Counted from the first letter of the stretch, positions 19,600-31,060 are shown. The stretch: DNA of 64,000 nucleotides from Metellina segmentata (GCA_947359465.1 CANAIC010000149.1:1-64000); one strand, 5' to 3'. Notes: a model not told the origin generated them from the sequence alone. Numbers and translations are program-made.

Positions 19600-21724
19600 A
19601 TGCTCAGTTGCAACTATTGTGAGTGTGTATATGCACTGAACACGTCTTTGAAAAGGCCCATAGTGCAAAAACATCCCGATAAAGTTGTTACAATAGAAAA
19701 GAAATACAAATGTTCTAATTGTGAAAAGTTGTGTTCATTGAGGGAACATACGAGAAAAATTCATAACATAACACACTCCCACCAGCCTTCAAGCATAAGG
19801 AAAGTGTGCTAACCTCAATGTTTTCATGCTTGTGAAAGTGTGAAAAATCTCTGCAATCATGTATTTGTAAGCCATAATGTTAGAATTGACGAAGAATCAA
19901 TTGAATTTGAATGTAAGGAAGAATTTTTATTCTGGAAAGTAAAAGAAGAGGAGAATTCAAAAGCTTTGTTTGTCAAGCATTTTCTGAAAGAAATGTCTAT
20001 TTCATATTTTCACTGCAATCGATCTGGATATTTTCAAAGTAGAGGTGTTGGTGGACGTCACTTGAAATCTCAAGGAAGTTCAAAACTAAATGCATATTAC
20101 CCCGCTCATATGAAACTAACTGTTAGCAATGAAGGCAAATGCAATTTGAGTTATGCTAAAACCCATTTTGGTCATGAAATTGACTTGGGCCATATAAGGC
20201 TCTCTGATGCAGAAAGAGATTATTTGGCAGCTAAAATTACTCAAAAGATACCCTTCTCGGAAATCCTTAAGGAGGTTCGATCTGCTCCATCAAGTTCAGT
20301 AAGTAGATTCCATTTGCTCACAAAAAAAGGACTTGTTCAACATTAAAGCAAGTTACAGGCTGGATTCAGACATCATAAGACACATTAATGATGCGATGAG
20401 TGTATAAGTATGGGTTTTAGAGAGATGAAGGAAAGGAAGGATATTTTTATCAGTTATAAACCTCAAGGTCTAATTGATTCAGAATTTCCCATGCTTCTAG
20501 CAGAAGACTTTTTGCTAGTTATAATGGAAAAGTCACAGGAGGAGATGATAAAAAAATGTGGGCATGATATTGTTTGTATGGACGGCACCCACGGTACAAA
20601 TGCTTACCACTTTGAGTTGACAACCCTCCTAGAGCTAGATGAAATGAGACAGGGATATCCAGGTGCACTTTGTATTAGTAATCGTACAGATTATGATACA
20701 ATTGCATGTTTTCTGTCTATCATTAAGAACCGATTAGGGGATTTAAAGCCTAAAGTTTTTATGTCTGACATGACAAAAAACTTTTATAATGCTTGCAACA
20801 AAGTCTTTTCTCCACCTGAAATGTGGTTGTATTGCACCTGGCATGTTGACAAGGCACGGATGAATAATTTAAAGAAAATAAAATCTTCAGAGAAGAAATC
20901 TGCTGTTTACAAGGTATTGAGGACTCTTCTGGAGGAGAAAAATGAAGAAATTTTCTGGTCGCTATTTCCGAAAGCACTAGCATATTTTCAAAATGATGAT
21001 GACTTAGGTGAATTTGGATACTATTTTGAGAAGAATTATTCAAGTAATGTTAAGAACAGGGCCTATTACTTCAGGGGACATAGCAGTATCAATACAAACA
21101 TACATCTTGAAAGGATGCATAGAACTATGTGTGTATGTGTGTGTGTGTGTGAAGTATGAATATTTAGATAAAAAGCATAATAAAAGGCTGGATAAGGCAA
21201 TTAGTGCCTTAGTGAACTTTATTGTAGACAAGACATTTGATAGGCTTGTTATGAATTTCAAGGGTAAAGTTACTAAGAAGGTGATGGAATTAAGAACTCG
21301 GCACAATGCTAGTCTTTCTCTTCCACTAAATTCAGTCATACAGTAGCAGAACAGTTGGATTATACCTTCTAATACGGAAGATGATATGCATATAATTAAA
21401 GTAAATGATACTCAGTGCAATTGTAGTTTGGTATGTGAAGATTGCAATGATCGTTTGCACAAATTTATTTGTACCTGTCATGATTCTATGATAAGGGCAA
21501 ATATGTGCAAGCATATACATTTGGTGTGGCGAAGTAACTCTGAAGGGATGCATTTGGAAACTTTGGCAGAAGTTAATGCACCATCACAGGAGGATTTGGA
21601 ACCTCGGCAGAAGTTACTGCAGCATCACAAGATGATTTTGACAGAAGGTACTGCAGTATCACATGAGGATAGATCAACAACTTTACGGCATACCACATGT
21701 TACTCTTTTGCAACAAACTTTTAG
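19600..21724 (+). pseudogene. MULE-type transposase with zinc-finger N-terminus and SWIM finger
   Basis: Starts at ATG 19600. Residues 1-60 carry Cys/His pairs (LSCNYCECVY; YKCSNCEKLC...HTRKIH), like a DNA-binding finger. After one in-frame TAA (19810) the frame continues to 20346. The MULE catalytic core lies at 20410-21120: DIVCMDGTHGTNAY (first Asp), VFMSDMTKNFYNAC and YCTWHVDKA. A SWIM-type finger follows at 21417-21520 (CNCS...CTCHD...CKHIH). Lesions: a frame change at an A7 run near 20322, another near 20405, a TG microsatellite at 21128-21151 and a stop at 21343-21345. SWIM-bearing MULEs are a known transposase class; the element ends were not found. Confidence 0.85.
21128..21151 (+). 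repeat. TG microsatellite inside MULE coding region
   Basis: About eleven TG units, one interrupted by A, translated as alternating Cys-Val. It replaces the expected continuation of the transposase, which resumes in another frame at KYEYLDKKHNKRL. The expansion itself disrupts the gene. Confidence 0.85.
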
Positions 21725-21993
21725 AACTTGAAAAAATATCTAGACAGAAAGCAGTGTTAAAAATGTATCCGAGATCGAAGTTGTGTTCAAAACTTAATTA
21801 AACCTGTAAAACCTACAATAGAGGCATTCAGGCAAAGTGGATTACTGCTAAAGTTTGTAGAAAAAGAAATTTGTAGTTTAAACAAAAACATATCTAAACT
21901 AAGGCTTTATTCTACCAAGAAGAAAAGGATATACAAGTCTTCTTTGGAAAAAGATAAGCCAGGATAAAAGATAAGCCAGATAAAAGAAAGCTT
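21725..21993. other. 3' flank of MULE gene
   Basis: AT-rich, with no frame recognised. Some in-phase text (about 21730-21960) may be a decayed C-terminus rich in Lys. Short direct repeats of AAAAGATAAGCCAG(A) occur at about 21955-21985. Confidence 0.45.
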
Positions 21994-22065
21994 CTTGCCA
22001 GATAAGATGCACCAATCTAGAGAGATCTACATGCATCTCTAGATTGGTGCATCTTATCTGGCAAG
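21994..22065. repeat. Perfect 30-bp-arm hairpin
   Basis: Arms 21994-22023 and 22036-22065 are exact reverse complements (outer ends CTTGCCAGATAAGATG and CATCTTATCTGGCAAG), with a 12-bp loop. Perfect pairing in otherwise decayed sequence suggests recent origin or selection. It could be the core of a foldback element or a precursor-like RNA hairpin. Confidence 0.9.
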
Positions 22066-22868
22066 GCTTTTGCATAAAAATATTAAAGTAGTGTTATTTG
22101 AGCCATTTATCTGAAATGAAGAAAGTATTACATTAGTCTCTTGATCAAATTAGTCCATATTATGGTAAAGAAATGTGAATATCTTTTTAGTAAAATGGAA
22201 AAAATTTAGGCTTAATTCAACCAATGATCATGGCCACAAGGAATTTAAACCTAATTGAAAGAGAAGCTTTATAACTACTTACATTCTTAAGTCCTAAAGT
22301 GTTCTATTTGCTATGAAGTACATCTGTTTCTCTAGTTGACAGTATTAATTAAAGTTTTGTTTTGGAAAGGTAAGTATGAAAAGAGTATTAGGTAAGTAGG
22401 CTTACTTGCATGTTCAGAGCAAGATAAAGATAAACTGCTCTAAATTGGTTTGAATTCAAAATGGTAATGTAAACAGTCATCTACTTGATTGAAGAGATTT
22501 TTGTCTCACTTATTTGAATGTTAATGCTAAAGATGAAGGAAAATGCTGAGACCAGATTGTCTTAAAATATGCACTCATTTTTCATGTTGTTCTATAGGAA
22601 TTTCCTTGTTTAAATGTTCAATATTTTGAAGATTGCATTGTTTGTTGATTTTAAGTTGTGTTGAACTAAAAAAAACCCACCTAGGGTGTTGCACATGTGT
22701 TACATACATATAACTATTTCTGAGAATATATGTTTGATTGATGTACTTGGTAAATATTATATTGTAAAATTTAACACTATTTTATGTAAGCTCAGTGATT
22801 AAAGCTTAACTAATGATTGTGATAATTGTTTCTTTGAGTTTTTGAAATATTCCATGAAAATAACACAC
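22066..22868. other. Unassigned AT-rich sequence
   Basis: No coding region, TIR or repeat was recognised between the hairpin and the tandem array. Confidence 0.5.
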
Positions 22869-23227
22869 CTTGCCTATAAGGTTTCTGCTTTGGTCGAATC
22901 GTGTAAATGGGAGATGGTTATTGGCTAACTAATGAATCAAAGCTGAAGCCTTGTGACATGGAGATGTTTAACTGAAATATTTTTTTTCTTGCCTATAAGG
23001 TTTCTGCTTTGATCAAATCATGTAAATGAGAGGTAGTAGTTAGCTTAGCTAATCTTGAATCAAAGCAAAAGCCTTGTGGCATAGAGATGTTTGCATGAAA
23101 TATTTTTTTCTTGCTTGTAAGATTTCTGCTTTGGTCAAATCATGTAAATGGGAGATGGTAATTAGTTAACTAATGAATCAAAGCTGAAGTCTTATGGCAT
23201 GGAGATGTTTTTATGAAAAAAAATTTT
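22869..23227. repeat. Tandem repeat, three units of about 120 bp
   Basis: Units start at 22869, 22988 and 23110 with CTTGC(C/T)TxTAAGxTTTCTGC. Each holds GTAAATG(G)GAGATGG-like text, GAATCAAAGC and a closing TGGAGATGTTT plus T-run. Divergence between units is roughly 10%. No open frame spans the array. Confidence 0.9.
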
Positions 23228-26200
23228 CTTATTTGAATTTATGAATATATTCCTGAATTTTGAAAATGTTTTTCTTTTTAGGTTGTTGCTGTATTGCTGA
23301 ACTACTAAATGATATTTGTATTTGATGACCTCTTTTGAAAGGGTATCAATTATGAGTATTTTTTGGTACAGATATCCATTCTGAAGGGGAAAATATATGA
23401 AGCTGAAATGAATAAATACAAATTGCATTATTGCTGTTTGTTTTTAAAAAGGAAAATAATCTTGATAAATACGTATTTTCAGTAAAAAAAATAGCATTGT
23501 ATGAAGTATTATGTCAAAATTATTATAAATGTGTAAACATGAATAAATAATTGAATTGAAAACTCAATAAAAGCATCACAGTACATCACTGTACTTTATT
23601 TGTTTTTCATTAATAAGCAGTACAAGAATTGGATATTTTAATTATGGGCGTAAGACTGACATCATTAAGAGCGCACTAAAGTCCAAACTGATATTTAGTT
23701 GTGTTTTAACTAGAAGTGCCAACAAAATTCAACAGCCATGATAAATTTAAATAAACTTAGTTACTAGATTAATATTATCAGTATTAAGATAGAATGAAGC
23801 TAAGCAGAAACTACCATGATGATAAAAGGGAAATCCAAACTGGGTGTTCAGTGCTGTTGCATTGGTTTTGATTACATTCAAGTACTAAATAAAGGAATGA
23901 ATAGAAACTTCAGATGAAAAACCACAACGGTTTTTTTTTAAATATAAATGCTCTGGGTCTTGTGTCTTATTTTTTAAACTTGTAATTAGTTTTGGGCCCT
24001 AGCTAATCATTTTATACATAAAATCTAAGAATTTGTCATTTTCATTCATCCTGAGGAATGGGGTGAGTGGAAACAGTTAATCTAAGTACTGTTTTCATAT
24101 CTTTTTTGCTTTGTTGGGTCAATAGGAAGATATGAAATTCAGTTTTGATTTGTCGAAGTTTGAAAATGCTTCCAGGATGGAAGCTGTTTCATTTATTTCC
24201 ACAAAAGAAAAATATTGTGATTTTTTTCAATCTGTATTGTATTTTTATAGAAAAATGAAATTATTTCCATTAATATGTGCAAATAGTTTTTTTAACAAAA
24301 TTAATTCATTGTCACCAATTTTTCTTAGTTTTATTGTAATTGTTCTTTTTAAAAAAAACCTCACTGACACCGCATCAGTCTTATGAAAGAGTAACTTCAC
24401 AAACATGCAATTCAAATTATTCTTTAATTTCCCAATATACTTTTATCGAAACACAATTGCTTTGTCTGAGAGGTGGCTTTATATTTTGAATCTATTTATT
24501 ATAAGGTGATCAACCATCCTCCTCTAGGGAGGACTAGAGTGCCTATATACACTCTAGGGAGGACAGTCCTTTTTGGAAGCTCCTCCCTCGAAAAGTGTCC
24601 TCCTTTTCGATGTGTAAAACCTAATTTTTAAATATGTAATAAGAACAATTCCCCATAATGATGAAAAAACAGTTTATTTAATTTTATGTAGGCAGTAACT
24701 TTGTTGTGACTACAATCAGTGACAGAAAATAATACTTCTCAAAAATGCAACAGTTGCGATGTCCGATTGTTATTTTATTGAAATAAACTAGTGATGTCTT
24801 CTGTCGAAGCGAATTCTGACTTCGTCTCAGGTGCATTGGAAAGATATTGAATCTTAAATAAAAACTGGTGCCTAATATCCAGTTATTGTCTAACAAAAAA
24901 AAAAACTCAAAATATCATAGGTTAACTAATATTAGATTTTTTTAAAATAATATAGATTTTTAAAATTAATGAATAATAATACAGAGTGTATGTATAATAA
25001 ATTTTAATTTCAATAACTTAGAAAGTTATTTATTATGTTCATTTGTGCTGACATCATAAGTAGATGGTAATATTATTATTAAAATAATGTAAATTAATAC
25101 ATTTTACGTAATAAGTAGTGGTTCGAAAGATCGATGTGGCTTTTAATACAAAAAAGCTTCCTCATCCCTGGCATAGATCTTGAGAGTTTAGCATTTTCTC
25201 TCATGCCTGGAATCTAAAAAACTTATACCAAACCACAAAATTAAGAGTAATATCTAGTTTTTTTTTTAAAACTGATAAATGGATCGACAGTAAAATTTTT
25301 TTCTAAATATGTTCAGACTTAATATAAGAAACTCTTCAAAACACATGCTACTCATTGTTTTTCTCATAGATGGCGCCAATAAATTCAATCAGACAAACTG
25401 TTATTTAGAACATATTTTATAACAGTTTTTTAAGACATAATGTAACAGTTATTAACGCTTTCTAAAAATAACAGAAACGCCCATTTTTAATTCTAGTCAA
25501 TCAGAGCAGACCTTGCTCATTCGGACCAAGGCTAAACTTGATCGTAACCGTAGGACTTGCGTCTTCCGCCAGTAATGAACCGTCCATTTGGGTATATGCC
25601 TAGTCTGGCTCTTAAGAGCTAGCAAACTGCGCAAGCGCACACTTGGAAATGAACTCCAATGGCGACTGTTTTGTGATTTGAATCTGCCATAAATTGCCAA
25701 AAATAGTAGTCTTTTCTGTTAGGAAGAAGAGTTTAAGTTTGTGATAGGGGGTATGGGAGGTATAAGAAAGATAAAACTTTTCATCCGTTTCCCGCCTTTT
25801 CAAAATCTTGTTTTCATTTCGTACTCGCGACTCAATTGTGGTTTGAGATGCAAACGCATAAAACAACAAACGAATTGAATAATTAAACTAAAGAGGAAAA
25901 TGTATTCCACCGTTAAAAGTAGTTTTGTTTGTGGTAAGAGAAGGGGTCTCGATATATCCCCTTTTTTTTTCACGGAAAGAATAGGAACTTCGAAAGTTTT
26001 TAACTTGATTCTATATTTGAATTTTTGCAAACGAAAATGAATACGCTCGGATATTTTCTTTAGGAGTGTTGACAAATTGATCATCAAAATACTAATAAAT
26101 TCATTTCTAGAGAATAATTTCATGTCAAAAATTTCATAATCGATCTGCTTCAATAGTCACGTTGTGAAATTTAAAACAAAAAATTAAAACTGCACAAAAT

Positions 26201-26337
26201 TTGTTTAAAAAATTAATTTTTGTTGAAAATTCTTAAACTATAGAACGTTTAGACAACTTATTTTTTCTTTTCCTACAAAAACTCGCCAATTAACTCTGAT
26301 TATTCAAGAGTTCTTTAAATTTATGAACATAAAGGTT
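23228..26337. other. About 3.1 kb without recognised genes
   Basis: AT-rich. Small landmarks: a hairpin around 23580-23597 (AGTACATCACTGTACT); direct repeats of CTCTAGGGAGGAC at about 24523 and 24563; a possible solo hAT-like right end CTTCCTCATCCCTG ending near 25172; AGATGGCGCC at 25368-25377. Open stretches here (for example 25800-26153 minus) show no motif. Confidence 0.5.
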
Positions 26338-26385
26338 TCAGTATTCCTGTGTTCACTGCTATAGCAGTGAACACAGGAATACTGA
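26338..26385. repeat. Perfect 48-bp palindrome
   Basis: The 24-base arms are exact reverse complements with no spacer (outer TCAGTATTCCTGTG, centre CTATAG). The flanks extend the symmetry imperfectly (GGTT before, TACC after). Confidence 0.95.
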
Positions 26386-26576
26386 ATACCTATAGGAACA
26401 TTTGTGAAAAAAATCACTAAATTTTTTAATAATCTCATAGCAACCAACAATCTTGGAACTCCATTATAACATTGCATTTCTTGTGTACACAATGTTTAAG
26501 TGTAGGAATATTTAAGGATAGTTGGAACGAACTTAACTTCTATTATAATTATCTCTACTATATTATACAAGGAAGT

Positions 26577-26823
26577 AGGTCACGGTGTTAGCCTCTAGAT
26601 CGGAAGGTTCCTGGTTCGAATCCGGGTCATGGATGTTTGTAAGCGTATGGTGTAGAGGCGGCTGGTGCACCTTAAATCTGTTGTGGCCGAAAGTCCTTAC
26701 GTTGCGTTGGTGTGGAAGTTTGGAGAGTGGATGTCAGCTCAGATATTGCCTTGTCATCTGACAGTGGTTCAAAATAACGAATGGCTTAGGCTGAGACGGT
26801 GGTAACTAGTTGAATATCTTTAA
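26577..26823 (+). mobile_element. SINE family A, copy 2, 5'-truncated
   Basis: Begins in the A-box region (GGTGTTAGCCTCTAG), keeps the B box GGTTCGAATCC (about 26612), GGCGGCTGGTGCACC, GGTGTGGAAGTTTGGAG, and ends CGGTGGTAACTAGTTG like the 36559 copy. Flanking near-duplicates TATTATACAAGGAAGT (26561-26576) and TATTATTAAAGGAAGT (26824-26839) are the TSD within Helitron-1. Confidence 0.85.
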
Positions 26824-27597
26824 TATTATTAAAGGAAGTGTTTGTTTGTTTTCTGCCCGCAAATTCCTGACGAATCTATGCCACTTACAGTAATGTAATT
26901 TGGCACACAGGTAGTCCAATTTTTTTTGCAATTTTTGAGTCCCGGTGAATTTTAAAATTTAATCTAGAACATTTTAAAATGAATAAAATGTAAAAATTAA
27001 TCATTATTGAATGCAGCATGAATGAAATCATTTTGCTCGGAGGAATGATTTTCCAGCAGACGATAAAAAACAAAAACTTTTAATTGGAGTTATTTAGTTC
27101 CTTTTTTCTATCTCCTAGACCGTTAAATATATAGTAAAAATTTCAACGGATTTAACATCTGCTGAAAATTTCACATTAGATCAATACCTAAAAATATGAT
27201 TTTATTTAAATAAATAAAAATTGTTTTAACTGAATATCTCTTATATTTTCGCAAGAGATAGTGACGGCACGTCAAACTTCGCGTTCAAGTAATAAACAGA
27301 TAACATTTCCTACCCTCTTACAATTTCTGCAAAAAATTTTTAAAAAAAATTCATTTTGGCTGGAAATGTTTTGTTTATTTTTGTAAAATCGGGATCGTTG
27401 AAGATAGTTTGAAAATTCCAACGGATTCGAAATCTGCTGATAATTTTACACTAGAAAATTTACCTTGTATTTCATTTTCTTTTAATAGATAATTTTTCAA
27501 AATATATTTCTATTTTCGCAAGAGATTCTGACGTCACACCGATTGAATCTCTTCGCAATTGGAATTTGGCCGAATTTGACAATGACGAGGCATAATT

Positions 27598-27953
27598 CAT
27601 AATTTGGTTTGCGAAGCAAACCACCACGAGCAACGCCATGATGGCCGTTATCGAATTTGGTCGCATTTGAAAATGACGTGGCCATCACGGTATTGCCCAT
27701 TGTGTTGGTTTGCTTAGAAAACCAAACCAATATATTCCGCGCAACAAACTATTATATTCATAGTTTGGTTTGCGAAGCAAATCAAATGGGAATTCATTAC
27801 AATAGGCTATGAATTTTTATTTGGTTTGCGAAGCAAACCAACACCACGAGCAACGCCATGATGGCTGTTATCGAATATGCTACGAATTCCCATTTGGTTT
27901 GCTTCGCAAATCAAATGGGAATTCGTAGCAATCACCGGGGGTTAGCGAGCAGT
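27598..27953. repeat. Cluster of GGTTTGCGAAGCAAACC palindromes
   Basis: At least four full or near copies (about 27604, 27768, 27823, 27893) with spacer text CACGAGCAACGCCATGATGGC and CAAATGGGAATTC also repeated, partly in inverted order. They belong to the 3' part of the Helitron family (compare 33495-33525). Confidence 0.75.
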
Positions 27954-28674
27954 AGTTACACATGACCTCACGAAAACAACTGTCACGGGCAATGCCGTGC
28001 TTTTTTTAATAAAATGCTGTTTTTAAAATCTTAATGTTTGAGAAACACAAACTTTTTACAATCTCTGTTCGTCGTCGTCTCGTAAGAAAGATCGTCTGTA
28101 TAATCTTTTGCATCACAACAGCTAATCAGGGCCGGATTTAAGAGTATGCCGCCTATAGGCTAAAATCCATTTGCCGCCCCCTCTATAGTTCATATTTGCT
28201 TAAATACATTTGTTTTATACTACAAAAGGATAGAGTTCATTCATGTTTTCATCTTTTTTAAACATAAAGTTCATTTATTTTAGATAAAACTACAATTTTA
28301 ATGGTTTACATAATAAATTATATAATCAAATTAGTTATCTACTTCGGTTTTTTTACTTGCTTCTTTTAAGATTCGTTAAAAAATTAAATGGGTTTCGAAC
28401 TTAATTAATTCATTTGTTCTTGGAGATTAGAGATCACTATTTTAAACATATTTTTATATTTTAATACTAATGACTATCTTTTGCGTAATTGAAGAGCTGT
28501 ATTCAATTTGAATTAAGTTATCCTACACGGAAATGTAATTACACAAAATGTAGTTAATTAATGGTTTATTTGTTGAAAAATATACAAACTTCTCTAAAAC
28601 AACTCACCCCACGTAATTACATATCTTATAATTGAAGATTAATCTTCATGTTCAAATTTACATATCTTTCTTAC

Positions 28675-29912
28675 GAGATTCCTTAATGGCAAACTCGTTA
28701 ATAATGTCCTCATATGAAAGTGTTTTTGTTGTATTTGCCTCAATACAAAGTAATGAAAGTGAGTTTAACCGTATTTCAGAAATACTAGTTCGCAGATTGT
28801 AGCAGGTATGCACAAACTTATCCTTGCAGCAATGTCCAAATTGGGGTAAACATCTTGTAAGGAATTACACCTCAGAAATTTCGAAATTCCTTCCAACGAT
28901 TTATCAGATGGGTGATTATTACCCACAGCACAGTGATTTTTAAAGTGGATGCACTCTTCAGTGAAATCCGAATCCAAGTCATTTGTGTAGACGTGGTAAA
29001 GGTTGGTGGCCTTTTTTCTCAGTTCCTCTTCCATATCTGTATTGTTATCACACAACTGAGTTAAGAAGTAGAATCGGTCTTGAAACTCGTCATAGGCCAT
29101 TTTTCTTTTCTTGAATTCACAAAGAAAAGAGTCTACAATTGGTAAAAACGCATTTATTTTAAGGTCATCCCTGCTAGTAAAGTTAACTTCTCCACTTCGG
29201 TCTTCGTCAGGCCAAACTTTTCTTTTTGGCTGTCTTTTATTATCTTTTTCATAAAATGTAGTTTTGGTTATATACATTGCCAATTCCTCAAAGTAATCAA
29301 AGTTGTTTCTCTGTTCCGTAAAATATTCTTCAAGAGAGCCATAGAAATCTCTGACCAACAAAACATCCACAGTTCCACTTTGCATGGCTTTGCTAACTTA
29401 ATCGATTCTGTGAAGTACTGTGCTCCAGAAACACACCATAAACGCAGTCCCAAAACGTTCTAATCTTCGAAGTATTCCTCGGGATTCACATCTAGTCGTT
29501 GCTTTTTCTGTTGTGTCATTTGAAATTCCTGTCACATCAATGTACACATCTTCCCAAGACTCTCGTAAACTTTGGCACGCGTCATCTCTTGTTTTGGTCA
29601 AAGCCATTTTTTTGCTATTAGATCTCTAGTAGCATCATTTAAGATCCACAAAGCTGGATCCTTATTTAAGGAAATTGCTAATGTTGGCTCGTTATTTTCT
29701 GTTAAAGATTGACTTTTAACATCAAATCTATCGGGTACAATCTGATTGTGAGAACTTACTTGTATTTCAGTAGGTTCTGATAACAACATGGCTGTTTTGG
29801 AACAACTCGTTCCAGAGAAAGCATTGTCGTCCCCAACAGAACCATCACAAACAGCTCGAGCACTTTCATGTTCCCCTTTATCTTCTTTATCGTTCTTTTC
29901 TTCCACTGGCAA
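28675..29912 (-). pseudogene. hAT-2 transposase, internally deleted
   Basis: Reading leftward from 29912: an N-terminal acidic region ending DPALWILND...RDLIAKKW (typical before the TTF-type zinc finger), then directly a late segment (ISNDTTEKATTRCES, LERFGTAFMVCFW) that in full-length ZMYM1-like transposases lies after the catalytic core. So the zinc finger and most catalytic Asp positions are missing. An in-frame TAA at about 29399 precedes the last 206-codon stretch, which ends DVYPNLDIAARISLCIPAT; the usual SERSFSKLK dimerisation motif is deleted, and a frameshifted tail (LSLLCIEANTTKTLSYEDI) follows. Confidence 0.8.
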
Positions 29913-30175
29913 ACTATTAGTTTTAAAAAACGTATATAGTTTTTTTTGTTTGTTTCAGAACACGTTCTTGTTCTTGAAGTTTCAGTTTTGTTCGTTTTTT
30001 GTATTCAGCGCCACTGAGTCTCTACCTACCGTCATTCATAGTAGCCAGTAGGGAGTAGCCTACTTGTTAAAAACTTTACGTTATGTATTGGAATACTCTT
30101 AACTATAAAGCAAAATCGTAACAAACAACACGAACACGCCTTGCTCAACACAATCATCAACGATCCCGTTGTGCA

Positions 30176-31060
30176 CAGAAGCGTCACAATCTCATGATAG
30201 TACCTTACGCAAGTCCAACTTGATTGGCTAGTTTCACGGGCTTGGCTTCACTTGGATATCTCGCCAATCTGATTGTTGCAGTAACCATTTGATTTTGAAT
30301 ATGCGCGTTGTTTCGTAGAAATACAATACATACACTAGCGCCTAAGCGTAAGTGTCCGACAAGTTGACTCTGATTTGCTCCTCATTTTCATATATATGTT
30401 GTATGGTTGTTGTTAGTAGTATTTCTTGCAAACTTATATTAAAGGGTACTTATACTTTAAAGAGCTTCTTTTCGTGAAGCAACGATGGCCTAACGGCTAA
30501 AGTCACCCACATTCAGATTAGCGTCGGCAGCGGAGGATGACTACCCCCAGTTCGAACCCAGCTGGTGGAAAACTTTTTAGATCCTCCAAATTATTTTTAA
30601 AAATTTCCAATTTAATTCCTTTTCATTCTAATTTACTTTTCCCAATTTTTAATACTCTTTTTATATATTTTTCCAAGCTTCCGTTGATTTTACATAAATA
30701 ATCTAAGAACCACTCCTGAACTCACTACCAACTGATATTTTTCCGCCCCTCTGCCGTCCCCTTTGCTTTAGGATGATTGTGTCGTATCCACCGCTGGCTT
30801 AGGACCATTCTGATGTAACAAAAAGCATACATAAAACACTAACTTATATAATTATTAACTTTTTTATAAAAGGATACAATTTTCGGCTCCCACCTCTACC
30901 CACCCATAGCCATGGGTCTGAAAAGAAAAGAAGAAAGCACAAAGGAAGTGATAAATCGCCAACAGAAGAATTCTCATGACTACGTATCTAGGTCATGTGA
31001 TCCGATTAGCCAATCAAGTTGGACTTGCGTAAAGTCCTATCATAGGATTGAGGCGCCTGT
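30176..31060. mobile_element. 885-bp non-autonomous hAT-like element, copy 1
   Basis: Flanked by the 8-bp repeat GTTGTGCA (30168-30175 and 31061-31068). The ends are inverted: CAATCTCATGATAGTACCTT..AAGTCCAACTTGATTGGCTA on the left and its complement on the right up to GATTGAGGCGCCTGT. It carries an internal tRNA-like Pol III promoter region (30481-30570). Same length as copy 2 (55932-56816). No protein is encoded. Confidence 0.9.
30481..30570 (+). other. tRNA-like/SINE module inside the 885-bp element
   Basis: A box TGGCCTAACGGC (30486-30497) and B box AGTTCGAACCC (30549-30559), spaced as in tRNA genes, followed by AAAACTTTTT, a plausible Pol III stop. It is present at the same offset (about 310) in both complete copies, so it is part of the element. 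Confidence 0.75.

Larger units (their letters stand above)
26552..28000 (+). mobile_element. Helitron-1, non-autonomous, interrupted by a SINE
   Basis: The 5' end TCTCTACTATATTATACAAGG follows an A, as Helitrons insert between A and T. After the SINE the 5' sequence repeats (TATTATTAAAGGAAGTG) and runs into a body collinear with Helitron-3: TTCCTGACGAATC, two copies of a TTTCAACGGATTT module, then ATCTCTTCGCAATTGG. The 3' region has repeated TTTGGTTTGCGAAGCAAACC palindromes and a CACCGGGGGTTAGCGAGC block shared with Helitron-2 and the 49.1-kb fragment, but the terminal hairpin is missing. The exact 3' end is uncertain. Confidence 0.7.

Noticed and set aside
22869..23227. CRISPR-like array
   Set aside because: Units are long, contiguous and without spacers; the window is eukaryotic.
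24500..25172. A complete hAT element between GGTGATCAACCATCC and CTTCCTCATCCCTG
   Set aside because: The two ends are not inverted copies and no shared 8-bp flank was found.
25497..26153. Minus-strand open stretches as genes
   Set aside because: Overlapping frames with biased residues and no domain; no promoter or splice support.
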